DNA of 64,000 bases from Enemella dayhoffiae (GTDB lineage Bacteria > Actinomycetota > Actinomycetes > Propionibacteriales > Propionibacteriaceae): assembly GCF_002250625.1 (NCBI RefSeq), contig NZ_NMVQ01000001.1, positions 248,001-312,000 of the forward strand, read 5' to 3'. The notes below the pieces were generated by a model. The model saw only the letters and a program-made list of their open reading frames with translations, had not been told where the DNA came from and ran no database searches. Below, in pieces: positions 16,553 through 25,716 of this stretch; position 1 is the stretch's first letter, and every line of letters starts with the position of its first letter. A program made the translations under genes and the position numbers.

Positions 16553-18262
16553 TCAGTCGCTGGTTTCACCGCGCCGCATCGCGTTCACCGCCAGCCGCGC
16601 CGTTTCACCGATCGCCCAATCCCAACGGTGGTGGGCGGCGCGGTCGCGCCGGCGGCTGAAGACCGCGACGGCGTACCGGCTGCCATCGGGATACGTGACC
16701 ACGCCGATCTCGTGGCGGTGGTCCTGCACGGTGCCGGTCTTGCCAGCGACGACGATGTCCTCGGCCGGAAACCCGCTGGCCAGTCGGTGGGTCCACACCT
16801 GGCGCTGCATCAGGTCACGGAGGTGTGCGCAGCCCGGCGCACTGGCTGCCTCGTCGGCCCAGATCCGGGCAAGCAGCCTGGTCGCGCCGCGCGGAGTCGC
16901 CCGGCAGGCGCGTGGACCGTCGACGGCGCCATCCCCGAACTCCACCCGGTCGTAGAGGTCGCGGGTCGGCTCGCCCAACCAGACCTCTCCTGGTTCGACG
17001 ACCTCGCGCAGACTGGCCCTGATCCGGTCCGCGCCGATCGCGTCCCAGATGGCGTCCGCGGCGGCGTTGTCGCTGATCGTCAGGGCCAGGTACGCCGCGT
17101 CCCGCAGCGACATGGTGACCGAATCGGACATCGCCGAGATTCCGGTAGTGCCTCGAGTACGCCCGTCCGGGCGCAGCACCCGCGGTTGGTCCAGGTCGAC
17201 AAGGCCGCGTTCGGCGGCCCGGTGCAGGGCAACGGCCAACGGCACCTTCGCGACGGACGCGAGCGGCCAACTCTCGTCGGAGTCGATCCCCAGCTCGGCC
17301 GCAGAGTCGAGGTCGCGGACGTGTACGGCCCCCTCGATCTCGACCCCGGCCCACAGATCGAGGATTCGGGCCAGTGTTCCCGTCGCCACCGGCGTCCGGG
17401 CCGCCGGTTGCGGCGCGACCTCGGCCTCCAGTGCCGCGGCCACGGCGCGCATCACCGCACCGAGGTCGTGTGGGTGGCGTCCCGGGGCCCAGCGCAGTTC
17501 GAGCTCGCGGCGCAGCGGCGTACCCGCCAGTGGCACCCAGACCAGCCCGGCGTCCGCGGCGTGCCGGGGGTCAGTCAGGCAGACCGCACCCGCCCACGCG
17601 CGAGCCAGCGCCGAGACGGGGGCCTGGCCCCATTCGATCCACTCGGCGTCCAAGCCGTGCCGGTCCAGCTGGGCGGCGAGCTGGGCGCGGCGCGGTTCGT
17701 CCTCATCGAGCACCAGTACGCGCTCCTCGTTGAGGTCGCTGGGGTGCACGGTCGCCATCGACGCCAGCGGATGATCCGCCGCCAGCGCCGCTCCCAGCGG
17801 CAGCGAGACATCCCCCTCGGCGGGTGTCACCAGCAGCACCGCGTCCACGCTGCCGGCGGCAAACCTGCGTTCCCGCTCGGGCGGTGGCAGCGGAACCGTG
17901 CGCACGCCGCGGGGCGCATAGCAGTCGGCCAGTGTCCTGGCCAGCACGGCCAGCCGTTCGGGTGCGAAGGTGGGCGGGACCAGGATTTCGACCCCGCTCG
18001 TGTTGGCCGGCTGCAGGTCAGCAGCGATGTGGTCGGCGCTGTCCACCAGAGCGGCCGCCCGTTCCCCCAGCAGCCTGCCCTGCTCGGTGACCCGGATGCC
18101 CCGCCCGTCCTTGACGACCAGAGGTACGCCAAGCGCGGCCTCCAGCGCCTTCACCCGCTGGCTCAGCGCCGGCTGCGCCAGGTCGAGCCGTTCGGCGGCG
18201 CGACCGATGTGCCCCTCCTCCGCGACGACCGCGAAATACCGCAGGTGCCTCAACAGATCCAC
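16553..18262 (-). CDS. LysR-type regulator fused to a class A beta-lactamase-like domain
   Basis: 569 residues in one uninterrupted frame. The N-terminal winged helix-turn-helix is that of LysR regulators (LLRHLRYFAVVAEEGHIGRA, LAQPALSQRVKALE), followed by a LysR effector-binding domain to about residue 280. After a Pro/Ala linker, residues 300-569 form a beta-lactamase-like serine hydrolase with SVAK (Ser336), SDN (397-399) and KTG (508-510). The deacylating Glu166 motif (ExxLN) is not evident. There is no signal peptide, so the domain should stay in the cytoplasm. Sensing a beta-lactam or muropeptide by acylation is a plausible inference. GTG 18262 is chosen since MDLLRHLRYF-like starts are standard; an ATG at 18295 is possible. 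It lies 71 nt upstream of the truncated PBP. Confidence 0.85.
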   Translation of the reverse strand: MDLLRHLRYFAVVAEEGHIGRAAERLDLAQPALSQRVKALEAALGVPLVVKDGRGIRVTEQGRLLGERAAALVDSADHIAADLQPANTSGVEILVPPTFAPERLAVLARTLADCYAPRGVRTVPLPPPERERRFAAGSVDAVLLVTPAEGDVSLPLGAALAADHPLASMATVHPSDLNEERVLVLDEDEPRRAQLAAQLDRHGLDAEWIEWGQAPVSALARAWAGAVCLTDPRHAADAGLVWVPLAGTPLRRELELRWAPGRHPHDLGAVMRAVAAALEAEVAPQPAARTPVATGTLARILDLWAGVEIEGAVHVRDLDSAAELGIDSDESWPLASVAKVPLAVALHRAAERGLVDLDQPRVLRPDGRTRGTTGISAMSDSVTMSLRDAAYLALTISDNAAADAIWDAIGADRIRASLREVVEPGEVWLGEPTRDLYDRVEFGDGAVDGPRACRATPRGATRLLARIWADEAASAPGCAHLRDLMQRQVWTHRLASGFPAEDIVVAGKTGTVQDHRHEIGVVTYPDGSRYAVAVFSRRRDRAAHHRWDWAIGETARLAVNAMRRGETSD

Positions 18263-18390
18263 GGGTCGATCCTGCCAGTCGCAACAGGACGCCACTCATT
18301 GCGTCACGCGATCAATCAGGCCCGCTTCACACAGGCAGGTCATAACGGCCCCGATCAAAGGCCGTCAGCGGCGCTCCGTAGATTTGCCGC

Positions 18391-18834
18391 ATGACCGGAT
18401 CAACCTTTGACCTTGGCTCCTCGGAAGCGCCGGCCGAAGCCGTCGCCCGCCGACTCGACGACGACATCATCGGCTGGTTCACCACGGTCCGCGCCGACGG
18501 CCGTCCGCACGCGGTGCCCGTCTGGTTCCTGTGGTGGAACGATCGCGCGCTGGTGATGAGCGAACCGGACACCGTGAAGGTGCGCAACCTCCGCCGCGCC
18601 CCTCACGCGCTGCTGCATCTGAACGCCGACGCAGCCGGCGACGGGATCGTCGTGCTCGAAGGGAAGGCGCGGATCAGCGACCGCAGCTCGACCGACTGGC
18701 TGCCCGACCTCCGCGACCCCTACACCGACAAGTACGCCGAAGCGATGGTCAACTTCGGGATGGGCATCGACGACATCGCCGAGCGGTTCTCCACCGTCAT
18801 CGAGCTGACCCCAACCAAGCTCACCGCCTGGTGA
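18391..18834 (+). CDS. PPOX-class F420/FMN-dependent family protein
   Basis: 147-residue split-barrel protein. It contains IIGWFTTVRADGRPHAVPVWFLWWN and KVRNLRRAPHALLHLNADA followed by IVVLEGKARI, the standard cofactor-binding half of the PPOX family. Probably F420- or flavin-dependent; substrate unknown. It is divergent from the LysR/beta-lactamase gene, 128 nt apart, so that regulator could control it; this is inference only. Confidence 0.82.
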   Translation: MTGSTFDLGSSEAPAEAVARRLDDDIIGWFTTVRADGRPHAVPVWFLWWNDRALVMSEPDTVKVRNLRRAPHALLHLNADAAGDGIVVLEGKARISDRSSTDWLPDLRDPYTDKYAEAMVNFGMGIDDIAERFSTVIELTPTKLTAW

Positions 18835-18973
18835 GGGCAGACGCTTCCGGTCTGGCTTGGGCGCCGAATCTGCGCCCGCAGCCCCACGGAATGAGCGCGA
18901 TGTCTCCAACTCATGGATTCTGCGCGAGCCCTCGCCTCCTGCCCATATTTGTGCAATCCTCCAACGTGACCCC

Positions 18974-20437
18974 ATGAGCGCCTCCGTCCCCGCCACCGCC
19001 CACGCGTACGCCCGTCTGCGGGACGAGTCCGCGCTCACGCTGCTCAAGGGTGACAACCTCGCCCCCACTGCCGCCATCCTCGCCTCCCACTTCGGCGGTG
19101 CCCACCGCGTCCTGCCGGCGGCGGAGTTCACCGCTTCCGTCGACGCCGACCTGTCGCTGTTGCGCGACAGCGGGTTCGACCTGCCCCAGACCGCGCAGGA
19201 ATACCTCAGCGAATGGGTACGCCGGGGCCACCTGGTCCGGCGCCCCGGTGAGAGCCGGGAGGAGACCGTCGAACTCTCCGCCGGCGCAGCGGCCGCACTC
19301 GCGTTCCTGGACTCACTCGAGGCGCCACGCGTCGCGGTGACTTCCTCGCGCTTCGCCAACGTGGCCGATCTGTTGTCGAATCTCGCCCGGGACACCGACC
19401 CGGACGCCGCAACCCGCCTGGAGGCATTGCTTGCCGAACGCGACCGGTTGGATGCCGAGATCGACCGGGTCGAACGCGGTGAGTTCGATCCGCTCGACCC
19501 GGCCGCCGCCCACGAACGGCTCGCCGACATCCTGTCGCTGGCCGGTGAGATCTCCACCGACTTCTCCCGCGTCAGCGCGGATCTCGAAACGCTGAACCGG
19601 GACCTCAAGGACCGCATCATCCGCTCCACCTCTTCCCGCGCCGAGGTGCTCGAGGAAGTCTTCACCGGTGTCGACCTGATCGAGGATTCGCCAGCAGGGC
19701 GTACCTTCCGGGCCTTTCACGCGGTTGTCCTGGACCCCGAGCGCGCCGAATCGTTCGATGCCGCGGTGGCCAGCATCCTCGATCGCCCCTTTGCCCGGGA
19801 CGTCACACCGCACCAGCGCTTCGTGCTTCGAGAACTGCTCACCAACCTGCAGCAGGACGCCGGGACGGTCCGCTCCACGATGACCGGACTGTCCCGCAGC
19901 CTGCGCCAATTCGTCCAGACGCGGTCATGGCAGGACCACCGCCGCCTGGAGGACGCCATCACTGCGGCCCAGCGGGCCGTTCTCGACGCGCTGCGCACCC
20001 TCAGCCCGCTCACCGGTGCGCGTCACGAACTCACCACGACCTCGATTCCGCTGTCTTCGATCGGCTCGTGGGCACTGCACAATCCCGGAGACGTACGCTC
20101 CACCGCAGCGTTGGTCAGGGTTCCGGCGGGCACCGTCGACCTGGCCGCGCTGCGCCACCGAGTACGCGAGAGTGAGATCGACTTCGCCGAGCTCACCGGC
20201 CACGTCGCGACGAGCCTCGCCACGCGGACAACCGCCACCGTGGGGGAGGTCCTGATCGACCACCCCGCAACCCAGGGTCTGGCTTCGGTGATCGGCCTGC
20301 TGTCGCTCGCCGAGCGCCATGGCACCTCGACCGGTGGCACCGAGCCGTTGCGCTGGCAGAGCGTGAGCGGCAGTCGTCGCGTCGCGCTCGCCCCACGCCA
20401 TCTGTTCACCACGCCCCCGGAAGAATGGGATCGATGA
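18974..20437 (+). CDS. jetA: Wadjet anti-plasmid system subunit JetA (DUF3375)
   Basis: 487-residue DUF3375 protein: a helical N-terminal part (ARLRDESALTLLKGDNLAPTAAILASHF) and a long charged helical middle. By family it is the kleisin-like subunit linking the SMC ATPase heads, equivalent to MksF/MukF. First gene of jetABCD; its ATG at 18974 lies shortly after an AT-richer stretch near 18940-18965 that may hold the promoter. The stop overlaps jetB by ATGA. The 139 nt upstream contain no gene. Confidence 0.88.
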   Translation: MSASVPATAHAYARLRDESALTLLKGDNLAPTAAILASHFGGAHRVLPAAEFTASVDADLSLLRDSGFDLPQTAQEYLSEWVRRGHLVRRPGESREETVELSAGAAAALAFLDSLEAPRVAVTSSRFANVADLLSNLARDTDPDAATRLEALLAERDRLDAEIDRVERGEFDPLDPAAAHERLADILSLAGEISTDFSRVSADLETLNRDLKDRIIRSTSSRAEVLEEVFTGVDLIEDSPAGRTFRAFHAVVLDPERAESFDAAVASILDRPFARDVTPHQRFVLRELLTNLQQDAGTVRSTMTGLSRSLRQFVQTRSWQDHRRLEDAITAAQRAVLDALRTLSPLTGARHELTTTSIPLSSIGSWALHNPGDVRSTAALVRVPAGTVDLAALRHRVRESEIDFAELTGHVATSLATRTTATVGEVLIDHPATQGLASVIGLLSLAERHGTSTGGTEPLRWQSVSGSRRVALAPRHLFTTPPEEWDR

Positions 20438-21207
20438 CCGAGCACCCCGAGCGCGACGCGTCGGTTTCGGATGAGACGCTCGCACCTCACCAATTGACCC
20501 GCGACGACCACGGGCGGCTGCCCGACGACAGCCGCCGCGCCATGGTTCAACTGCTCCGAGGCCCTTATGTCCATCACGAGCGCCATGCCGGTTTGTGGCG
20601 GGCGATCGTGCGCGACGAGGCGGCGATCCGCGAGCTGCTTGGCAATCTGTACCTGCAGCTCAGCCTCGACCACGAGCGCGGTCTCGCGTTCGTCGCCAAC
20701 GCCGAGCTGGCCGAACTGGCCACTCCGAAGGTCGTCCGCCGGACCCCGCTCACGCTTCTCGACACCGCACTGGTACTGCTGCTTCGCGTACGCCTGCTCC
20801 GCGACGCCAGCCCGAGCGGCCGCGTATTCATCGGCCGCGACGAGATAGATGACGAACTGGCGCCCTATCGCCCCGTGACCAACACCGATGCCAGCACCTT
20901 CGCCAAGCGGATCAACGCGTCGGTCGAGAAGATGAAGAAGGCGTCGGTGCTCCTCGGCACCGCCGAGGACGACCGGTTCGAGATCTCGCCGGTGCTCACG
21001 CTGGTGTTCGACGCCGAACAGGTGCAGGCCGTGACCGAGGAGATCTCCGCCCTCGTGGAGGTCGCTGGCAGAGCCGTGCGAGCGGCACCTGACGAGGAAG
21101 CCGCGGACGACCCGGAGTCGATCGGTGACGACGTCGACTCCGACGAACCCGCCCCGGTCGCGCGCCGCGCCGCGGACCTGAGCGACCATGACGAGGGAGC
21201 CCGATGA
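20434..21207 (+). CDS. jetB: Wadjet anti-plasmid system subunit JetB (DUF4194)
   Basis: 257-residue DUF4194 protein with a central winged-helix pattern (AMVQLLRGPYVHHERHAGLW, then LAELATPKVVRRTPLTLLD) and an acidic C-terminal tail. By family it is the KITE-like subunit, equivalent to MksE/MukE, which binds the JetA kleisin. I prefer ATG 20434, which gives the ATGA overlap with jetA, over ATG 20425. It also overlaps jetC by 4 nt. Confidence 0.87.
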   Translation: MTEHPERDASVSDETLAPHQLTRDDHGRLPDDSRRAMVQLLRGPYVHHERHAGLWRAIVRDEAAIRELLGNLYLQLSLDHERGLAFVANAELAELATPKVVRRTPLTLLDTALVLLLRVRLLRDASPSGRVFIGRDEIDDELAPYRPVTNTDASTFAKRINASVEKMKKASVLLGTAEDDRFEISPVLTLVFDAEQVQAVTEEISALVEVAGRAVRAAPDEEAADDPESIGDDVDSDEPAPVARRAADLSDHDEGAR

Positions 21208-24200
21208 GCCTGCCCCAACACCACCTCGTCCGGATCCAGCTCGCGAACTGGGGCACGTTCCACGGCTACCACGACCTGCCCGTCCCGAACCGTGGGCTGT
21301 TGATCACCGGTGACTCCGGCACCGGCAAGTCGACACTGCTCGACGCGATGGCCACCCTGCTGGTACCCCCTCGGTGGAGCGCGTTCAACGCGGCCGCAAA
21401 CCAGGGTGGGGCCGGGGACCGGTCGCGGACGTTGGCGACCTATGTCCGCGGCGCCCACGGGCGTGGCACCGACGAGGCGACCGGACAGGTCACGGTGAAC
21501 CACCTGCGCGGCGCCGAGGCGACCTGGAGCGGGGTCGCCCTGACCTACGCCCACGCCGACGGACGCGTGACCACCCTCGTCCAGTTGTTCCACTTGGCTC
21601 GGCACAAGAACCAGGCGACGGACGTGAGCCGGCTGTTCCTGCTGTGTGAGGAGGCCGTCAACCTCGACGAGCTGGCGGCGTACGCCGAGAACGGCCTGAC
21701 ACCCCGCCGCATCGCCGCCGATCATCCTGCCTGGCACCACACGAGCACCTATTCGGTCTTCTCGAGTCGGATGCAGCGCCGACTGGGAATCGGCGGCGAG
21801 CAGGCGCTCCGCCTGCTGCACAAGACCCAGTCGGCCAAGAACCTGGACAACCTGAACCAGCTGTTGCGCGACTTCATGCTCGACGAACCGGTGACGTTCA
21901 AGCAGGCCGCCGACGCCGTCGACCAGTTCGTCGAGCTGTCCCGGGCCCACGCCTCCGTGGTCGACGCACGCCAACAGGTGGCGTGCCTGTTTCCCCTGCG
22001 TGAGCACGCAGCCACGCACGCCCAGGCCGATGCGGCCTTGACCCGGCTGGATCACCAGGCCGTCCACCTCGCGACCCATGTGCTCGACCTTCGAGTACGC
22101 CTCCGCGATCGCGATCTGGCGACCTGGCGTACCGCGGCTCGGGCAACCGCACAGGAGCTCGCGGAGGCGAACGAGCGGGCTCGACTGGCCCAGGAGCACC
22201 GCGACGCCTGCGCCGCCGCCGTCGCGGGTATCGCCGGCGACCTGCCCGCCCTCGAACAGGTGGTCCAGGCTCGCTCTGGCGCTCTCGAGTCGGTACGGCG
22301 CGAGTGGGACCGCCTGTCCCGGCTGGCGACCCGCGCCCGCCTCTCGGTGCCCGACACCGCGGCCGGGTACGCCGGGTGGCAGGACGACCTGCGCCGTTCC
22401 CGTGCCCAGCTGGACCTGACCGAGGCTGGTCGCGAGCTCAGTGTCGCGGTGTCGCAACGCAGCCAGATCGCGGCGCAAGAGCACGACCTGCAGCGCGAGC
22501 TGCAGCTGCTGAACCAGCAGGGCTCCAACCTCGGCGCGGCACTGCTCCAGGTCCGCGCCCAGCTCTGCGACGCCCTGGGCGTGCCGACCGACCGACTGCG
22601 GTTCGCCGGTGAGCTGATCGACGTCAGCGAGGCGTACGCCGGTTGGCAGGGTGCCATCGAACGGGTGCTGCGCCCATTGGCCCAGACGCTGCTGGTCCCC
22701 CATGACCTCTATCGCCCGCTCGCTGCAGAAGTCGACGCCACCTGGCTGAGGACCCGCCTGGTGTACGCCCGGCTGACCGCCACGCGCCGTGACCGCGACC
22801 TGCCCGACCCGTCGGCCGCCTCGCTGCTGCACCGCATTGAGGTGGCCGACGGCGAACAGCAGGCCTGGCTGCGGCTTCGGTTGGCCGAGGCGTACGACTA
22901 TGACTGCGTCGATTCCGTGGATGAGTTCGCCACCTCCTCACGGGCGGTCACCGCGGCGGGCCAGATCAAACACGGGGCGAGCCGGCACGAGAAGGATGAC
23001 CGTTTCCGCATCGACGACCGGACCCGCTGGATCCTCGGATCCACCACGACCGCAAAGAAGGAAGCGCTCGAGGCTGCACTGGCCGCGACCCGCGCCGAGC
23101 TCCAGACGGCGGACGCGACCATGATGCGGGCCCAGACCGAGCGCGACGAATTGCGCGACCGGGCCGGTCTGATCGACGACATCCTCGAGGTGAACTGGTC
23201 GTCGGTCGACGTGGCCAGCGCCGAGAGGGCATTCGATCAGGCCCGGCGGGCGGTCGACGATCGGCGCCGAAACAACAGCGAGCTCAGCCGAGCGACCGCA
23301 CAGCTCGATCGGGCCACCGGGGACCTGGCTTCCGCCCTCGACGCGACCCGGCGCTGTCACACCGCGCACAGCAGGGCCGAGCAGCGCGTCGCCGAGGGGG
23401 AACAGGAACAGACCCGGTGGCGGGCCGACCTCGCCGAGCGCGAACCGGTGCCCGAGGCCGTGACCGAGTCGCTGGCCGCCGACTGGGGACTGGCGGACGC
23501 CGCCGACGATCTGGACGCTGCTGCCCGGCGGGCTGGCGACGGTATCGGTGAACGGCGACTGGCCGAGCAGGAACGCCGCGCCCGCGCCGCGAATCTGTCC
23601 GGGAAAGTCATGCAGGCCTACAAATTTCGCTGGGCCGAGCGGACCGGTGACCTCGCGCCAGAGATGGCGTACGCCGACGAATTCCTCACTCGGCTCACCG
23701 AGCTGGAGGAGGACGGTCTACCGCAGTTCGAGGAACGGTTCTTCGACATGCTGCAGACCCAGTCCCGCAACAACGTCGGTCAACTGGCCCGTCAGCTGAG
23801 AACTGCCCGCCGCGAGATCCGTACCCGGATCGAGCCGATCAACGAGTCGCTGCTGCGCAGCCAGTTTGCCCCCGGCCGCTTTCTGCAGGTCAAGGTGGTC
23901 GACCGCATCCTGCCGGTGGTCGCCGACTTCCTGACCGAGCTGACCGCCATCACCACCGACTCTCTGGCGGACCTCCAGACGCTCCCCGATCAGGCCGAAG
24001 GACGGCACGCCGCGGAGGAACGCTTCGATCGGATGAAGGCCCTGCTCGATCGCCTTGCCTCCCAGGATTCCGCCGACGTCCTGTGGCGCCGACAGGTGCT
24101 GGACACCCGCCAGCACGTCGAGTTCGTGGCCCGGGTGGTCGACACCGACGGCCGGGAGACCGACGTGTTCACAGATTCCGGTGGCCTGTCGGGTGGTGAG

Positions 24201-24548
24201 CGGCAGAAGCTGGTCACGTTCTGCCTGGTGGCTGCGCTGCGTTACCAGCTCGCCCGCGACGGCGCCGCGTGGCCCGAATATGCGTTGGTCGTGCTGGACG
24301 AGGCTTTCGACAAGACCGATCCCAGTTTTACTCGTGCTGGGCTCGAAGTCTTTCGGGAGTTCGGTTTCCAACTGCTCCTGGCCACCCCGATGAAGATGCT
24401 GCAGACACTGGAGGACCACGTCGGCGGGGCGGCAGTGGTGTCGATGGACGCCGGTCACCATTCGCGGCTGTCGGTGCTCACCTTTGACGAGGGTGAATCC
24501 GAGCAGGAGCCCAAGGGGACCGGACCGGCCCAGGACTCCCTGCTGTGA
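21204..24548 (+). CDS. jetC: Wadjet anti-plasmid system SMC-like ATPase JetC
   Basis: 1114-residue SMC/MukB-type ATPase. Walker A GDSGTGKST is at residues 36-44, long coiled coils fill the middle with a hinge-like segment around 430-560, and the C-terminal head has the ABC signature LSGGERQK near 994 and Walker B YALVVLDEAFD near 1027. The JetC dimer extrudes DNA loops and allows the complex to recognise small circular DNA. Length fits Wadjet JetC. It overlaps jetB and jetD by 4 nt each. Confidence 0.93.
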   Translation: MSLPQHHLVRIQLANWGTFHGYHDLPVPNRGLLITGDSGTGKSTLLDAMATLLVPPRWSAFNAAANQGGAGDRSRTLATYVRGAHGRGTDEATGQVTVNHLRGAEATWSGVALTYAHADGRVTTLVQLFHLARHKNQATDVSRLFLLCEEAVNLDELAAYAENGLTPRRIAADHPAWHHTSTYSVFSSRMQRRLGIGGEQALRLLHKTQSAKNLDNLNQLLRDFMLDEPVTFKQAADAVDQFVELSRAHASVVDARQQVACLFPLREHAATHAQADAALTRLDHQAVHLATHVLDLRVRLRDRDLATWRTAARATAQELAEANERARLAQEHRDACAAAVAGIAGDLPALEQVVQARSGALESVRREWDRLSRLATRARLSVPDTAAGYAGWQDDLRRSRAQLDLTEAGRELSVAVSQRSQIAAQEHDLQRELQLLNQQGSNLGAALLQVRAQLCDALGVPTDRLRFAGELIDVSEAYAGWQGAIERVLRPLAQTLLVPHDLYRPLAAEVDATWLRTRLVYARLTATRRDRDLPDPSAASLLHRIEVADGEQQAWLRLRLAEAYDYDCVDSVDEFATSSRAVTAAGQIKHGASRHEKDDRFRIDDRTRWILGSTTTAKKEALEAALAATRAELQTADATMMRAQTERDELRDRAGLIDDILEVNWSSVDVASAERAFDQARRAVDDRRRNNSELSRATAQLDRATGDLASALDATRRCHTAHSRAEQRVAEGEQEQTRWRADLAEREPVPEAVTESLAADWGLADAADDLDAAARRAGDGIGERRLAEQERRARAANLSGKVMQAYKFRWAERTGDLAPEMAYADEFLTRLTELEEDGLPQFEERFFDMLQTQSRNNVGQLARQLRTARREIRTRIEPINESLLRSQFAPGRFLQVKVVDRILPVVADFLTELTAITTDSLADLQTLPDQAEGRHAAEERFDRMKALLDRLASQDSADVLWRRQVLDTRQHVEFVARVVDTDGRETDVFTDSGGLSGGERQKLVTFCLVAALRYQLARDGAAWPEYALVVLDEAFDKTDPSFTRAGLEVFREFGFQLLLATPMKMLQTLEDHVGGAAVVSMDAGHHSRLSVLTFDEGESEQEPKGTGPAQDSLL

Positions 24549-25684
24549 GGACGATTGCGGACGTCGGCACACTGGCGAGCGTGCGCTATCGCCGACGCTT
24601 GGGTGACTGGTTCGCCGCCGAGGACCTCGCCGTCACGGAGAAGTGGACACTGCCGCTGCATCCGCCGACCGAGCGGGAGGTGGTGGCCGACCCGGACCGG
24701 GTGGCCGAGTGGTTGGCGTCCTGGCGACGCGCCGACGAACTCCCCGGGGTGGCCGTCACCTGGCAGCGTCGCCAATGGGCGACGCTGGGTCCCCAGTCCG
24801 TCCCGGTACGAGTGAGCATGCTCGGTCCTGCCCCCGTGTCGGCTCTCGCGGGGCTCACCGACGAGTGGGCCCGCCTCACGGCGTACGCCTCGTCGCTGCG
24901 GGAAACCTGGCCGGACGCGGCCTACCTGCCCGATGGACTGCGTGCGGCGGCGACGCGTCTGGCCAGGCTGGACTCCGCAGATCTCGCTCGGTTGACGAGG
25001 GTCACCGGGTGGCTGTTGACCCATCCGCACGCTCACCTGCGCCCGCGCGAGCTTCCCATTCCCGGGGTCGACACCAAGTGGCTGGAACGCCACCGCCGAC
25101 TGGTGGATTCGCTCGTCGCGGCGGTCACCGGCAGTGCGGGGGCCGATCTGGTTGCCGAGGCACAGCGGTTCCGCGTTCGGGTGCTGGACCAGGGGTTGGT
25201 CCGCCACGGCACGCCGCGCGACCTGACGGCGACGGTCGAGGAACTCGACCGATGGGAAGTCGCTCCAACGAGCGTTCTGGTCGTGGAAAACCTTGCCTCG
25301 TTGGCTTCGCTGCCGGAGATCGCCGGGACGATCGCTGTGCACGGGCGCGGGTACGCCGTGACACAACTCGCTCGCATCCGTTGGGTGGCACGAAAACCCG
25401 TCGCCTATTGGGGTGACCTGGACAGCCACGGGTTCGCCATTCTGGGCCGTTGTCGTGATGCTCTGCCGCAGACCCGCTCAATGCTGATGGATCGAGCCAC
25501 GCTCCGTGCCCACGCCCACCTGGCCGTCTCCGAACCGGTTCCCTATCGAGCCGTCGTGCTGGGGTTGACTCCGGAGGAAGCGGCGACGTTGGCGCTGATC
25601 CGCGAGAACGATCTTCGCCTCGAGCAGGAACGGCTGGATCGCACAGGCGCACACGACCTGCTGACCCGACGCCTATCGATATAA
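24545..25684 (+). CDS. jetD: Wadjet anti-plasmid system nuclease JetD (DUF3322/DUF2220)
   Basis: 379-residue effector nuclease. The N-terminal half is DUF3322-like (WTLPLHPPTEREVVADPDRVAEWLASW). The C-terminal half is a DUF2220 Toprim-type domain with the acidic residues expected for metal binding: Glu248 in VVEN and Asp291/Asp293 in GDLDSHG. These residues appear intact, so the system is probably active in cutting closed circular plasmids. It starts with GTG in a GTGA overlap with the jetC stop. Confidence 0.92.
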   Translation: MRTIADVGTLASVRYRRRLGDWFAAEDLAVTEKWTLPLHPPTEREVVADPDRVAEWLASWRRADELPGVAVTWQRRQWATLGPQSVPVRVSMLGPAPVSALAGLTDEWARLTAYASSLRETWPDAAYLPDGLRAAATRLARLDSADLARLTRVTGWLLTHPHAHLRPRELPIPGVDTKWLERHRRLVDSLVAAVTGSAGADLVAEAQRFRVRVLDQGLVRHGTPRDLTATVEELDRWEVAPTSVLVVENLASLASLPEIAGTIAVHGRGYAVTQLARIRWVARKPVAYWGDLDSHGFAILGRCRDALPQTRSMLMDRATLRAHAHLAVSEPVPYRAVVLGLTPEEAATLALIRENDLRLEQERLDRTGAHDLLTRRLSI

Positions 25685-25716
25685 TGACCCGCACCGCCCG
25701 GACCTGAGGAAGACCG

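Noticed and set aside
16553-18262. Two separate genes, a LysR regulator and a beta-lactamase
   Set aside because: No stop, start or ribosome binding site occurs in the linker near residues 280-305; one frame covers both domains.
20023-22832. Long minus-strand frames opposite jetB and jetC
   Set aside because: Composition is that of shadow frames; the plus strand has clear domains, catalytic motifs and 4-nt gene overlaps.
21204-24548. Housekeeping chromosome condensin (SMC or MukB)
   Set aside because: Linked to DUF3375, DUF4194 and a Toprim-type nuclease gene in one operon, which is the Wadjet arrangement.
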